A stretch of 64,000 bases of DNA from Hyphomicrobiales bacterium (lineage in GTDB: Bacteria > Pseudomonadota > Alphaproteobacteria > Rhizobiales > Rhizobiaceae), in NCBI GenBank assembly GCA_017305935.1, contig JAFKJU010000011.1, positions 62,001 to 126,000 on the forward strand, read 5' to 3'. Below are positions 10,839-20,751 of the stretch, one piece after another (within the stretch, counting starts at the first letter, position 1; the number at the start of each line of letters is the position of its first letter). A program made the position numbers and the translations under genes. The notes beneath the pieces were generated by a model that saw nothing but the letters and a program-made list of their open reading frames with translations, was not told where the DNA came from and searched no databases.

Positions 10839-13828
10839 GCGGCGCCAATCGTATCACGGGCAAGGGCCGGCTGACGCCCGCCCGCACCGTCCGTTTCACA
10901 TTCGACGGCAAGAGCTACACCGCGCTTCAGGGCGATACCGTCGCCTCGGCGCTGCTGGCGCATGGCGTGCATCTGCTTGGCCGCTCGTTCAAGTATCACC
11001 GCCCGCGCGGCATCCTCTCGGCCGGCCCGGAAGAGCCGAACGCGCTGCTCGACATTTCCCGCGATTCCGCCCGTCGCCAGCCGAACGTGCGCGCCAGCGT
11101 CCAGGAAGTCTTCGATGGCATGAAGGCCGAGTCGCAGAACCGCTGGCCGTCGCTCTCCTTCGACATCGGCGGCATCAACAACCTGATGTCGCCCTTCTTT
11201 GGCGCCGGTTTCTACTACAAGACCTTCATGTGGCCGAAGAAGGCCTGGCATTCCATCTATGAGCCCTTCATCCGCCGCGCCGCCGGTCTGGGCGTTGCGC
11301 CCACCGAGGCCGATCCGGATCATTATGCCGGTCGTTACGCCCATTGCGACGTGCTGGTCGTCGGCGCCGGCGTCTCCGGTCTTTCCGCGGCGCTTGCCGC
11401 GGCTGAAACCGGCGCTGAGGTCATGCTTGTCGACGAACAGCCGGAAGCCGGCGGCGCGCTGCATTTCGATGCCGGCGTCACCATCGACGGGCAGCCGGGT
11501 TACGACTGGGCGCAGGCAACGGTCGCCAGGCTCCAGGCCATGGACAATGTCAAGGTCCTGACCCGTACCACGGCCTTCGGCTACTACAACCACAATTTCG
11601 TGGCGCTGGTGGAACGGGTCACCGATCATCTGGCCAGCCCAGACCGCCACACGGCGCGCGAGCGCATGTGGCAGGTGCGTGCCAAGCGCGTCATCGTTGC
11701 CGCCGGCGCGATCGAGCGCCACATGGTGTTCGCCAACAACGACCGTCCCGGCATCATGCTGGCTTCGGCCGCGCGCACCTTCATCAACCATTTCGGTGTT
11801 GCCGTCGGTTCGAAGATCGGCGTCTACACCGCCCATGATTCGGCTTATGAAGCGGCCTTCGACCTGCGCCGCGCCGGCGTTTCCATCGCCGCCATCGTCG
11901 ATACGCGCGACAATCCGGGGACCGGCGTGCTCGCCGAAGCCCGTTCGCTCGGCATCGATGTCCTCACCGGCCATTCGGTGACGGATACCTCGGGCAAGCT
12001 GCGCGTCTCGGCCATGCATGTGACGCGAAACGGCGGCGGCGCGGTGCGCAAGATCCCGGTCGACGCGCTGATCGTCTCTTCCGGCTGGACGCCGTCGGTG
12101 CATCTGTTCTCGCAGTCGCGTGGCAAGCTGCGTTTCGATGCCGCGACCCAGCGCTTCCTGCCGGACACCTATGCGCAGAACATGGTCTGCGTCGGCGCCT
12201 GCAACGGCACCGACGATCTGCAGGCGGCCATCGACGAGGCGGTTTCCGCCGGTGTCTCGATGGCGCGGGAAGCCGGCATCGACGGTTCGGCGTCGACCAC
12301 GCCGCGCGGCGAGGCGCGCTTCGCCTGGACCGGCGGCATGCTGGGCGCGGGCGAAGGCGCTGGCGCAGATACGACCGTGAAGGCATTCATCGACTTCCAG
12401 CACGACGTCTGCGCCAAGGATATCCGTCTGGCGGTGCGCGAGGGCATGCATTCCATCGAGCATATCAAGCGCTTCACCACCAACGGCATGGCCTCCGACC
12501 AGGGCAAGCTGTCGAACATGCACGGCCTGGCGATCGCCGCCGAGGCGCTCGACCGGCCGATCCCGCAGGTGGGCCTCACCACCTTCCGCCAGCCCTACAC
12601 GCCGGTCACCTTCGGCGCGCTGATCAGCCATTCGCGTGGCGATCTGTTCGATCCGGCTCGCAAGACGCCGATGCATGCCTGGGAAGAGGCGCATGGCGCC
12701 GAATTCGAGGATGTCGGCAACTGGAAGCGCGCCTGGTATTACCCGCGCGCCGGCGAGACCATGCATGAGGCGGTCAACCGCGAATGCAGGACGGTGCGCA
12801 CTGTTGCCGGCGTCTTCGACGCCTCGACGCTCGGCAAGATCGAGGTCGTCGGCCCGGATGCCGCCGCCTTCCTCAACCTGATGTACACCAATGCCTGGGA
12901 TACGCTGAAGCCCGGCCGCTGCCGCTACGGCATCATGACCCGCGAGGACGGCTTCGTCTATGACGACGGCGTCGTCGGGCGACTGGCCGAGGATCGTTTC
13001 CATGTGACCACCACCACCGGCGGCGCGCCGCGCGTGCTGCAGCACATGGAAGACTATCTGCAAACCGAGTTCCCGCATCTGAACGTCTGGCTGACCTCGA
13101 CCACCGAGCAATGGGCGGTCATCGCCGTCCAGGGCCCGAAGGCGCGCGAGATTCTCGCGCCGCTGGTCGAAGGAATCGACATGTCGCCGGAATCCATGCC
13201 GCATATGAGCGTGGCTGAAGGCAAGATTTGCGGCGTGCCGACGCGTCTGTTCCGCATGTCGTTCACCGGCGACATGGGCTTCGAAGTCAACGTGCCCGCC
13301 GACTACGGCCAGGCGATCTGGGAAGCGATCTGGGCGAGAGCCGAGCCGATGGGCGCCTGCGTCTACGGCACCGAGACCATGCACGTGTTGCGCGCCGAGA
13401 AGGGCTACATCATCGTCGGCCAGGATACGGACGGCACGGTGACACCGGAAGATGCTGGCGTGGGCTGGGCCGTGTCCAAGAAAAAGACGGACTTCGTCGG
13501 TATTCGCGGCCTCAAGCGCCCCGATCTGGTGAAGGAAGGCCGCAAGCAGTTGGTCGGCATCACCACCAAGGATCCGCATGTGGTGCTGGAGGAAGGCGCG
13601 CAGGTCGTCGCCGATCCGAACCAGCCGAAGCCGATGACCATGCTCGGTCACGTCACCTCGTCCTACTGGTCGGAGAATTGCGGGCGTTCCATCGCTTTCG
13701 CATTGATTGCCGGCGGACGGGCGAAGATGGGGCAGACGCTCTATGTGCCGATGCCGGACAGGACGATCCCCGTCGAAGTGACGGATCTGGTGTTCTTTGA
13801 CAAGGAAGGGGGCCGCATCAATGGCTGA
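10835..13828 (+). CDS. soxA: Sarcosine oxidase subunit alpha
   Basis: 997 residues. The N-terminal about 110 residues form the ferredoxin-like domain of the family. A dinucleotide-binding domain begins near residue 171 (CDVLVVGAGVSGLSAALAA) and binds NAD in characterised enzymes. The C-terminal about 400 residues are a GcvT-like tetrahydrofolate-binding aminomethyl domain where 5,10-methylene-THF is formed. Length and order match full-length SoxA. It overlaps soxD by 4 bases and soxG by 8 bases. Confidence 0.93.
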   Translation: MSGANRITGKGRLTPARTVRFTFDGKSYTALQGDTVASALLAHGVHLLGRSFKYHRPRGILSAGPEEPNALLDISRDSARRQPNVRASVQEVFDGMKAESQNRWPSLSFDIGGINNLMSPFFGAGFYYKTFMWPKKAWHSIYEPFIRRAAGLGVAPTEADPDHYAGRYAHCDVLVVGAGVSGLSAALAAAETGAEVMLVDEQPEAGGALHFDAGVTIDGQPGYDWAQATVARLQAMDNVKVLTRTTAFGYYNHNFVALVERVTDHLASPDRHTARERMWQVRAKRVIVAAGAIERHMVFANNDRPGIMLASAARTFINHFGVAVGSKIGVYTAHDSAYEAAFDLRRAGVSIAAIVDTRDNPGTGVLAEARSLGIDVLTGHSVTDTSGKLRVSAMHVTRNGGGAVRKIPVDALIVSSGWTPSVHLFSQSRGKLRFDAATQRFLPDTYAQNMVCVGACNGTDDLQAAIDEAVSAGVSMAREAGIDGSASTTPRGEARFAWTGGMLGAGEGAGADTTVKAFIDFQHDVCAKDIRLAVREGMHSIEHIKRFTTNGMASDQGKLSNMHGLAIAAEALDRPIPQVGLTTFRQPYTPVTFGALISHSRGDLFDPARKTPMHAWEEAHGAEFEDVGNWKRAWYYPRAGETMHEAVNRECRTVRTVAGVFDASTLGKIEVVGPDAAAFLNLMYTNAWDTLKPGRCRYGIMTREDGFVYDDGVVGRLAEDRFHVTTTTGGAPRVLQHMEDYLQTEFPHLNVWLTSTTEQWAVIAVQGPKAREILAPLVEGIDMSPESMPHMSVAEGKICGVPTRLFRMSFTGDMGFEVNVPADYGQAIWEAIWARAEPMGACVYGTETMHVLRAEKGYIIVGQDTDGTVTPEDAGVGWAVSKKKTDFVGIRGLKRPDLVKEGRKQLVGITTKDPHVVLEEGAQVVADPNQPKPMTMLGHVTSSYWSENCGRSIAFALIAGGRAKMGQTLYVPMPDRTIPVEVTDLVFFDKEGGRING

Positions 13829-14375
13829 TCAGACCCAAGCGCTCCGCCGTGAGCCGCTCGCAAATGCACATGGCGGCTCCGGCGGCGTGCGCCTGACGCC
13901 GGCCAAGCCCGCCAGCCGCATCTCGCTGCGTGCCAGGGCAGACGCCGTCGGCGCCCTGTCGTCGGCGCTCGGCCTCGACCTTCCGATCCGCCCGAGCGCC
14001 TCGGCCATCTCCAATGGCCGCATGGCGTTGTGGCTCGGCCCGGACGAATGGCTTGTGATCGACGAGAACGGCGCCGATCTGATGGCCGCCGCCGCATCCG
14101 CTGGCGCGATGCATTCGGCGACGGACGTCTCGCATCGCAACACGGCGATCATCGTTTCCGGCCCCGGCGCGGCAACCGCGATCAACAGCGGCTGCCCGCA
14201 GGATCTGTCGCTGAAGGCCTGCCCGGTCGGAAAATGCTCGCGCACCATCTTCGGCAAGGCGGAGATCGTGCTGCTGCGCATGTCGGAAGATACGTTCCGC
14301 GTCGAATGCTGGCGCTCCTTCTCGCCCTTCGTCTTCGGCCTTCTGGCCGAAGGGGCGGAAGACGCGGCGCAGTAA
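13821..14375 (+). CDS. soxG: Sarcosine oxidase subunit gamma
   Basis: 184-residue gamma subunit, recognised from its place and from segments such as LWLGPDEWLVIDENG and HRNTAIIVSGPGAATAINSGCPQDL, which are typical of the family. It completes the alpha-beta-gamma-delta enzyme. The ATG at 13821 lies inside the end of soxA with AAGGAAGGGGG upstream. No glyA, folD or purU genes follow, unlike sox operons in some bacteria. Confidence 0.9.
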   Translation: MADQTQALRREPLANAHGGSGGVRLTPAKPASRISLRARADAVGALSSALGLDLPIRPSASAISNGRMALWLGPDEWLVIDENGADLMAAAASAGAMHSATDVSHRNTAIIVSGPGAATAINSGCPQDLSLKACPVGKCSRTIFGKAEIVLLRMSEDTFRVECWRSFSPFVFGLLAEGAEDAAQ

Positions 14376-14391
14376 AAGAGCGTCGCGCATG

Positions 14392-14428
14392 AAAAAGGCC
14401 CCGAGGCAAAGCGCTTCGGGGCCTTTTT
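14392..14428. terminator. Strong hairpin terminator after soxG
   Basis: AAAAAGGCCCCGA (14392-14404) pairs with TCGGGGCCTTTTT (14416-14428). The flanking A and T runs let it act for soxG and for the convergent TRAP binding-protein gene. Confidence 0.85.
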
Positions 14429-14448
14429 GCTGGAACTTCCGATACTTG

Positions 14449-15605
<1,157 letters not shown>

Positions 15606-15857
15606 TTACCTCCCAGTTGCGCGCCCTCGTCTCTCGCGCTGGCCCGTGGGGCGAGCTAAACACGTTGCCCGCCCGGTTTCAAGCGTTGAAACCATTATTG
15701 TTTTTGCCCAAAATTCGAGCATGCGGCAGGCTGCGTCGATCCCGTTTCCCCACCGCCGCCAGCGGTGCCCCGCACGCTTTGCAAAAACGGGCAGTTGACT
15801 TGGGCAGCGATCTGGCCTCACAACGAACCGGCAATTCGAAAGACCTGCGGAGCAGAC

Positions 15858-16619
15858 ATGTCGAGACCCTTCGTGGCCATCCCGGCCGATATTCGCGAAT
15901 TCGATGCAACGACCTGGCATTCCGTCCAGACCCAGTATGTCAAGGCGGTGGTCAAGGTGGCGAACGTCTCCACCTTCCTCATTCCGGCCCTGGAAACCGG
16001 CAACGACACCGACGCGATCCTCGACCGCGTCGACGGCCTGCTGGTCTCGGGCTCGGCGACCAACGTGCATCCGAGCCTCTATGGCGCCGAGGCCCGCGAC
16101 AGCGACGGCCCTTTCGATCCCGCCCGTGACGCCACCGCCCTGCCGCTGATCCGCCGGGCGCTGGAGCGCGGCATGCCCCTGCTCGCCATTTGTCGCGGTC
16201 TGCAGGAACTGAACGTGGCGCTGGGCGGGACGCTGGAAACCGAAATCCAGGACATGCCTGGCCGTTGGGATCATCGCAGGCCGGAAGGCGTTTCGCGCGA
16301 AGAAGCCTATGGCATCCGCCAGGGCGTGCGCATCGCCGAGGGTTCCTGCATCGCCCGCTATCTCGGCGCCGGCGAAATCCAGGTGAATTCGCTGCATCGC
16401 CAGGCGATCTCGGCCTCCGCCCCGCGCCTGCAGGTCGAGGCAGTCGCCGAGGACGGCACCGTCGAGGCCGTCTCGGTGATCGACGCGAAGGGCTTTGCGC
16501 TTGGCGTGCAATGGCATCCGGAATACTGGGCCGAAACCGATACGCCCTCGCGAAAGCTGTTCGAAGCCTTCGGCGACGCCGTGCGCGCCTATGCGGCGGC
16601 AAAGGCCATCAAGTCGTAA
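15858..16619 (+). CDS. Class I glutamine amidotransferase, gamma-glutamyl-GABA hydrolase type (PuuD-like)
   Basis: 253-residue peptidase C26-type enzyme. The catalytic nucleophile is Cys112 in LLAICRGLQELN, and His220/Glu222 in GVQWHPEYW complete the triad. The closest characterised role is hydrolysis of gamma-glutamyl-GABA in the glutamylated putrescine pathway, but no other puu gene is next to it, so the substrate is unproven. It stands alone between the TRAP binding protein (divergent) and a convergent inhibitor-like gene. Confidence 0.82.
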   Translation: MSRPFVAIPADIREFDATTWHSVQTQYVKAVVKVANVSTFLIPALETGNDTDAILDRVDGLLVSGSATNVHPSLYGAEARDSDGPFDPARDATALPLIRRALERGMPLLAICRGLQELNVALGGTLETEIQDMPGRWDHRRPEGVSREEAYGIRQGVRIAEGSCIARYLGAGEIQVNSLHRQAISASAPRLQVEAVAEDGTVEAVSVIDAKGFALGVQWHPEYWAETDTPSRKLFEAFGDAVRAYAAAKAIKS

Positions 16620-16655
16620 AAATAAAGCGCCGGGAAGCCGGCGCCATCCATTCCC

Positions 16656-17057
16656 TTATTGAACGGCGCGCAGCATCACCGATGCCCCCTGCGGCTCCAT
16701 GGTTTCATAGCCCGGGCCGTCGCCCTCGACGATGGTCAGCACCGCCTCGCCGCTGGAATCGGCGAGGATGACGGTGCCGTCCTCGTTCTCCGTCCAGGTT
16801 TTTGCCTCGGCCAGTCCCGGCCAGACCGTGTCGCATTCCGCCGTCGCGCTGAACTGGCGGCTGCGATGCGAGACCGGCTGGCCGCGCATGACGCGGCAGG
16901 AGGCATTGCCGTTAAGGTTGGTGGCGGTATAGGCCGAGGCGATCGGCGCGATCGAGCCGGACACGAGGGGATCGACAGCCTGAGACCCCTGGTGCAGCAG
17001 CACTGCGCCGACACCGCCCAGCATGACGACAGCGGCTGCGAGGACAAAGGCTTTCAT
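16656..17057 (-). CDS. Secreted AprI/Inh-type protease-inhibitor-like protein
   Basis: 133 residues with an N-terminal signal or anchor (MKAFVLAAAVVMLGGVGAVLL). The core contains a pair of cysteines (ASCRVMRG and ATAECDTVW) about 20 residues apart and a TWTENEDGTVILADSSGEAVL segment, a pattern resembling the AprI/Inh beta-barrel domain of metalloprotease inhibitors and of rhizobial/Brucella Omp19-like proteins. The match is by eye, so the family is moderately certain. No protease gene is nearby. Confidence 0.6.
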   Translation of the reverse strand: MKAFVLAAAVVMLGGVGAVLLHQGSQAVDPLVSGSIAPIASAYTATNLNGNASCRVMRGQPVSHRSRQFSATAECDTVWPGLAEAKTWTENEDGTVILADSSGEAVLTIVEGDGPGYETMEPQGASVMLRAVQ

Positions 17058-17151
17058 CGGCTATTCTCCTGGAATCGATACATGGCCCCACCATGCGCCG
17101 GAAAAATTGCCAGAGGGTTAAGAAAGCGTTGCCGATCTAGGTTAACGCATG

Positions 17152-18105
17152 TCAGCCGGAAATGGGCTGCGGCGTCTCCGGAACAGGCGTTCGGGCGCGG
17201 CCGATCGAAAACCAGTCTATGATATTGTCGGCGACGAGATCTGCCATGGCGTTGCGGGTCGGCACGCTGGCCGAGGCGACATGCGGCAGCAGGCTGACCT
17301 GCTCGAAGCCGAGCAATGCCTCCGGCACATGCGGCTCGTCATAATAGACATCGAGGCCGGCGCCGGCGATGGTGCCGCTTTCCAGCGCCGCGATCAGCGC
17401 CGCTTCATCGACGCTCCAGCCGCGCCCGACATTGATCAGCACGCCCTGCGGCCCCAACGCCCCAAGGATATCGGCATCGATAGCCTTGTGCGTCTCCGGC
17501 GTCTTCGGCACGATGCAGAGCAGGATATCGACGTCCCCAGCCATCTCCCGCAGCGAGCCGAAATAGCGATAGGGCACGTCGGCGCGCGGATTGCGGGTAT
17601 GATAGCCGATCTCCAGCTTCAGCGCTTCGAGGCGATGGGCGATTTCCAGCCCGATGCGCCCGAGGCCGTACAGCCCGACCCTGCGCCCGCGCAGCGAAAG
17701 CGGCGACAAGGGAAAGCTTTCTCCCCTGCCCCAGCGCCCGGCACGTAAGAACGCCTCCGCCTGCGGCAGGCGGCGCACGGTGTTGATGACCAGTGCCACG
17801 GCTGTATCGGCCACCTCGTCATTGAGCACGTCGGGCGTATTGCTGACGACGATGTTTCGCGCTGCGGCACGCGACACGTCCACCCCATCGTAACCGACGC
17901 CGAAGCTGGCGATGATTTCGAGATTGGGCAGCGCATCGATCGCCGCCGCCGGGAAGCTGCCGGAGACCGCGACGCCACGAATGCCGGCAAGCGTCGCCGC
18001 ATCCAGCGTCGCCACATCGGCCCGCACGAGTGTGAACCGGCCTTCGAGCCGCTCGATAACGCGGGTATGGATACGGCCCGGAACGAGCACGGAGATATCG
18101 GTCAT
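17152..18105 (-). CDS. D-isomer 2-hydroxyacid dehydrogenase
   Basis: 317-residue NAD(P)-dependent dehydrogenase. The coenzyme motif GLGRIG is at residues 147-152, and the catalytic set is Arg228 (INVGRG), Glu257 (YYDEP) and His275 (LLPHVAS). Members reduce glyoxylate, hydroxypyruvate or 2-ketogluconate; the substrate is not determinable here. The start at 18105 gives the family N-terminus and lies 4 bases after the end of a LacI-family gene on the same strand, so the two are very likely co-transcribed and the LacI protein likely responds to a sugar acid. Confidence 0.88.
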   Translation of the reverse strand: MTDISVLVPGRIHTRVIERLEGRFTLVRADVATLDAATLAGIRGVAVSGSFPAAAIDALPNLEIIASFGVGYDGVDVSRAAARNIVVSNTPDVLNDEVADTAVALVINTVRRLPQAEAFLRAGRWGRGESFPLSPLSLRGRRVGLYGLGRIGLEIAHRLEALKLEIGYHTRNPRADVPYRYFGSLREMAGDVDILLCIVPKTPETHKAIDADILGALGPQGVLINVGRGWSVDEAALIAALESGTIAGAGLDVYYDEPHVPEALLGFEQVSLLPHVASASVPTRNAMADLVADNIIDWFSIGRARTPVPETPQPISG

Positions 18106-18109
18106 GAGC

Positions 18110-19129
18110 TTACCGCCTGTTGATCGGGCCGGTGGACTGGCGGATGCGCATTTCCGGCTTGATGAGATGGATGCCATCCGGCTCGTGACTGCCGAGCAGA
18201 CGGTCGAGCAGGGCGCGGGCGGCGAGCCGGCCGACTTCGGCCTGCCCGTTCCACACCGTCGTCAGCGCCGGTGTGGCGATCGCCGCTTCCTCCAGGTCGT
18301 CATAGCCGGTGACGGAGATGTCGACGCCCGGCACCAGCCCGGCGCGGGCGATGCCGTTCATCAGGCCGATGGCGACGAGGTCGTTCCAGCAGACGGCCGC
18401 CGTCGGCTTCTGCGGCAGCGACAGGAAATGCACCGCCGCCTCGAAACCGCCCTGCTTGGAGCGGGGGCCGGGAATGCGCAGGTCCGGATCGACCTCGATG
18501 CCGGCCTTGCGCAGCGCATTGACATAGCCCTGGTAGCGGTCGCGGCCGGTCGAGGTCTGGTCGGTGCCGCCGATCATGGCGATGGTGCGGTGGCCGAGAC
18601 CGATCAGGTGGTTGGTCGCCAGCGAAATTCCATAACTGTCGTCGCCGCGATAGGTGGGCAGGTCGACGCCCTCCATCGAGCGGGCGACGAGGATGGCCGG
18701 CATGCCGTTCTGCTCGGCAAGCTTGATGTCCTCCATCGGCGTGCCGATGGCCGGCGACATGATGACGCCGTCGCCGCCGAGTTGCAGCAGCGTCTCGATG
18801 AAATTGCGCTGCTTCTCGACCGAATCGTAATGGTTGGAAAGAATGAAAGTGTGCTGGCTGCGATCCAGCTCGCTTTCGATGGCTTTCAGGATTTCGCCGT
18901 AGAACGGGTTCATGATGTCATGCACCACGACGCCGATGATGCCGGAGCGCGAGGTGCGCAGACTGGCGGCGCGGCGATTGTAGATGTAACCCAGCGCCCT
19001 GGCCTGCTCCTTGATCTTGTCGCGTGTGGCCGACGCCACCAGCGGGCTGTCACGTAAGGCAAGGGAGACGGTCGCCGTTGAAATGCCAAGCGTTTCGGCG
19101 ATCGTCGAGAGCTTTATCTTTTGAGCCAC
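18110..19129 (-). CDS. LacI-family transcriptional regulator
   Basis: 339 residues: an N-terminal LacI helix-turn-helix (LSTIAETLGISTATVSLAL, about residues 8-26) with hinge, then a periplasmic-binding-protein-like effector domain (SGIIGVVVHDIMNPFYGEIL, AVCWNDLVAIGLM, SVTGYDDLEEAAIATPALTTV). It precedes the hydroxyacid dehydrogenase by 4 bases. A perfect palindrome about 60 bases upstream (19188-19199) is a candidate autoregulatory operator. Confidence 0.92.
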   Translation of the reverse strand: MAQKIKLSTIAETLGISTATVSLALRDSPLVASATRDKIKEQARALGYIYNRRAASLRTSRSGIIGVVVHDIMNPFYGEILKAIESELDRSQHTFILSNHYDSVEKQRNFIETLLQLGGDGVIMSPAIGTPMEDIKLAEQNGMPAILVARSMEGVDLPTYRGDDSYGISLATNHLIGLGHRTIAMIGGTDQTSTGRDRYQGYVNALRKAGIEVDPDLRIPGPRSKQGGFEAAVHFLSLPQKPTAAVCWNDLVAIGLMNGIARAGLVPGVDISVTGYDDLEEAAIATPALTTVWNGQAEVGRLAARALLDRLLGSHEPDGIHLIKPEMRIRQSTGPINRR

Positions 19130-19187
19130 AAAAGTCCTCCGCTTCAGCCCAACGAACAGCCGTCGATTCTCGATCTGTAATTAAATT

Positions 19188-19199
19188 GTTTAATTAAAC
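19188..19199. promoter_or_regulatory. Palindrome GTTTAATTAAAC, candidate LacI operator
   Basis: A perfect 12-bp palindrome in a locally AT-rich stretch of an otherwise GC-rich region, between the MarR gene stop and the LacI gene start. LacI-family operators are short palindromes with central symmetry, but this one lacks the usual central CG, so the assignment is tentative. Confidence 0.4.
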
Positions 19200-19261
19200 G
19201 ATTTTAGCCTGCTTCGGCAATCGTAAAAATTGCATTCCGGCGAATGAGCCGTCGGCCTTGC

Positions 19262-19765
19262 CTATTCCTCCTCGGCGGCGGGCGGCTCGATGCCCTGCAG
19301 GTTGAGATCGACGGCGCGCAGCAGGCGGATCAGCACCCGCCTTTCCTTGTCGGAAAAACCCTTCAGCGCCAGTTCGTCGCAGGCGGCGGCGGCGCGGGAA
19401 ATCAGTTCGACGCTGCCCTGGCCGGCCTCGGTCAGATGCACCTTCGTCTGGCGCTGGTCCTGCGCATCGGCCTGACGGCGAACGAAGCCCTGCGCCTCCA
19501 TGCGGCCGATAGTGCGGGTCATGGTGGGGGCCTTGACGCCGAGCCGCTGGGCAAGTGCGCCGGGCGTCATGCCGTCGGCCTCGAAAAGCGCCATGATGAC
19601 GCCGTCCTGCCCCGCATAGAGCCCGCCGTCGAGCAGGTTTCGCGACAACGCCGTGCGCACCGAACGCGCCGCCTGCGTCACCGCCTGGGCGAAATCCAGC
19701 GTCACTTCCTCCCGGTTCTTCTTGCGGGCGCTCTTGTTCTTCTTGCCTTCCTTCTTTTTCCCCAT
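19262..19765 (-). CDS. MarR-family transcriptional regulator with Lys-rich N-terminus
   Basis: 167 residues. The first about 20 are extremely Lys/Arg-rich (MGKKKEGKKNKSARKKNREE), then a winged-helix MarR domain (TPGALAQRLGVKAPTMTRTI, GFVRRQADAQDQRQTKVHLT). The start at 19765 is chosen because the upstream reading overlaps the divergent gene. It is divergent from the creatininase-family gene (79-base gap), which is its most likely target. Confidence 0.85.
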   Translation of the reverse strand: MGKKKEGKKNKSARKKNREEVTLDFAQAVTQAARSVRTALSRNLLDGGLYAGQDGVIMALFEADGMTPGALAQRLGVKAPTMTRTIGRMEAQGFVRRQADAQDQRQTKVHLTEAGQGSVELISRAAAACDELALKGFSDKERRVLIRLLRAVDLNLQGIEPPAAEEE

Positions 19766-19844
19766 GACGCTTTCTTTTCGTGGCTGGACGAAGGCGGTAT
19801 GTATGCCTGCCCAATCCTTAACCAATGCGGAAGGCAATCGCCAG

Positions 19845-20669
19845 ATGCCAATACCCCCGGTCCCACCGAAGCCGCGCTTCCAGGACAACGATCCCGCCCT
19901 TTCCCCCGAGGCGCGACGCGACTGGATCGCGGTGCTGCCGCTCGGTGCATACGAGCAGCACGGTCCGCACCTTCCCTTCGAGACTGACAACCTGATCGCC
20001 GCCGGCATCGTGAAGGAAACCATCGCCCGCCTGCCGGAAGACCTGCCGGTCACCTTCCTGCCGGTCGAGGATACCGGCTATTCCGTCGAGCACATGGATG
20101 TGCGCGGCACCCGCACGCTTGCCTATGACGAGGCGATCTCCCGCTGGCTGGCCATCGCCGAGGGGCTGAACCGTCTCGGCATCCGCAAATTCGTGATGCT
20201 CAATGCCCATGGCGGCAATGCGCCGCTGATGACCATCGTCGCCACCGAAGCCCGCATGCGCTTCGACATGCTGGCGGCCGCCACCAGTTGGACGCGCTTC
20301 GGCCAGCCGGAGGGCTGGATCGACCCGGCCGAGAAGGCAATCGACATCCATGGCGGCGAGATCGAGACGGCGGCGATGCTCGCCCTTTATCCCGACAGGG
20401 TGGACATGGCGAAAGCGGAGAGATTTTCCTCGCGCCAGAGCGAGTTTGCGCAGCGTTTCCGGCATCTGCGCGCCTATGGTCCGCATGCCTTCGGCTGGAA
20501 GATGTCCGACCTCAATGCGAAAGGTGTCGCCGGCGATGCGAAGAAGGCAACGGCGGAGAAGGGACGCGCCCTGATCGATCATGCCGTGACCGGCATTCTC
20601 GAATTGCTGGCCGATGTCGCCGCCTTCGATGTGGACGAGTTTGCGCCGCGACCGCATTCCCGCGCATAA
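19845..20669 (+). CDS. Creatininase-family amidohydrolase
   Basis: 274-residue metal-dependent hydrolase of the creatininase fold. Metal-binding signatures are [17 protein letters not shown] (Glu37, His39, Asp48), LNAHGGN and [10 protein letters not shown]. The family includes creatininase, FAPy-type deformylases and MftE; the substrate cannot be assigned. An alternative start at 19803 would add 14 residues. It is divergent from a MarR regulator. Confidence 0.85.
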   Translation: MPIPPVPPKPRFQDNDPALSPEARRDWIAVLPLGAYEQHGPHLPFETDNLIAAGIVKETIARLPEDLPVTFLPVEDTGYSVEHMDVRGTRTLAYDEAISRWLAIAEGLNRLGIRKFVMLNAHGGNAPLMTIVATEARMRFDMLAAATSWTRFGQPEGWIDPAEKAIDIHGGEIETAAMLALYPDRVDMAKAERFSSRQSEFAQRFRHLRAYGPHAFGWKMSDLNAKGVAGDAKKATAEKGRALIDHAVTGILELLADVAAFDVDEFAPRPHSRA

Positions 20670-20751
20670 AGGCTTTGAACTGCCCCGATTGCCTCCTTAT
20701 ATGGAGGGCAACGCGTTTCCTTCGAGCGTCAGGCTCCAGACGAGGCTTCCC

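Noticed and set aside
10808-13651. A 947-codon open frame antisense to soxA
   Set aside because: It mirrors a clear sarcosine oxidase alpha gene; long antisense frames are expected at this GC content, and the product is low-complexity with no family resemblance.
9232-14375. Sulfur-oxidation (sox) gene cluster
   Set aside because: The shared symbol is misleading; the proteins are the beta, delta, alpha and gamma subunits of sarcosine oxidase.
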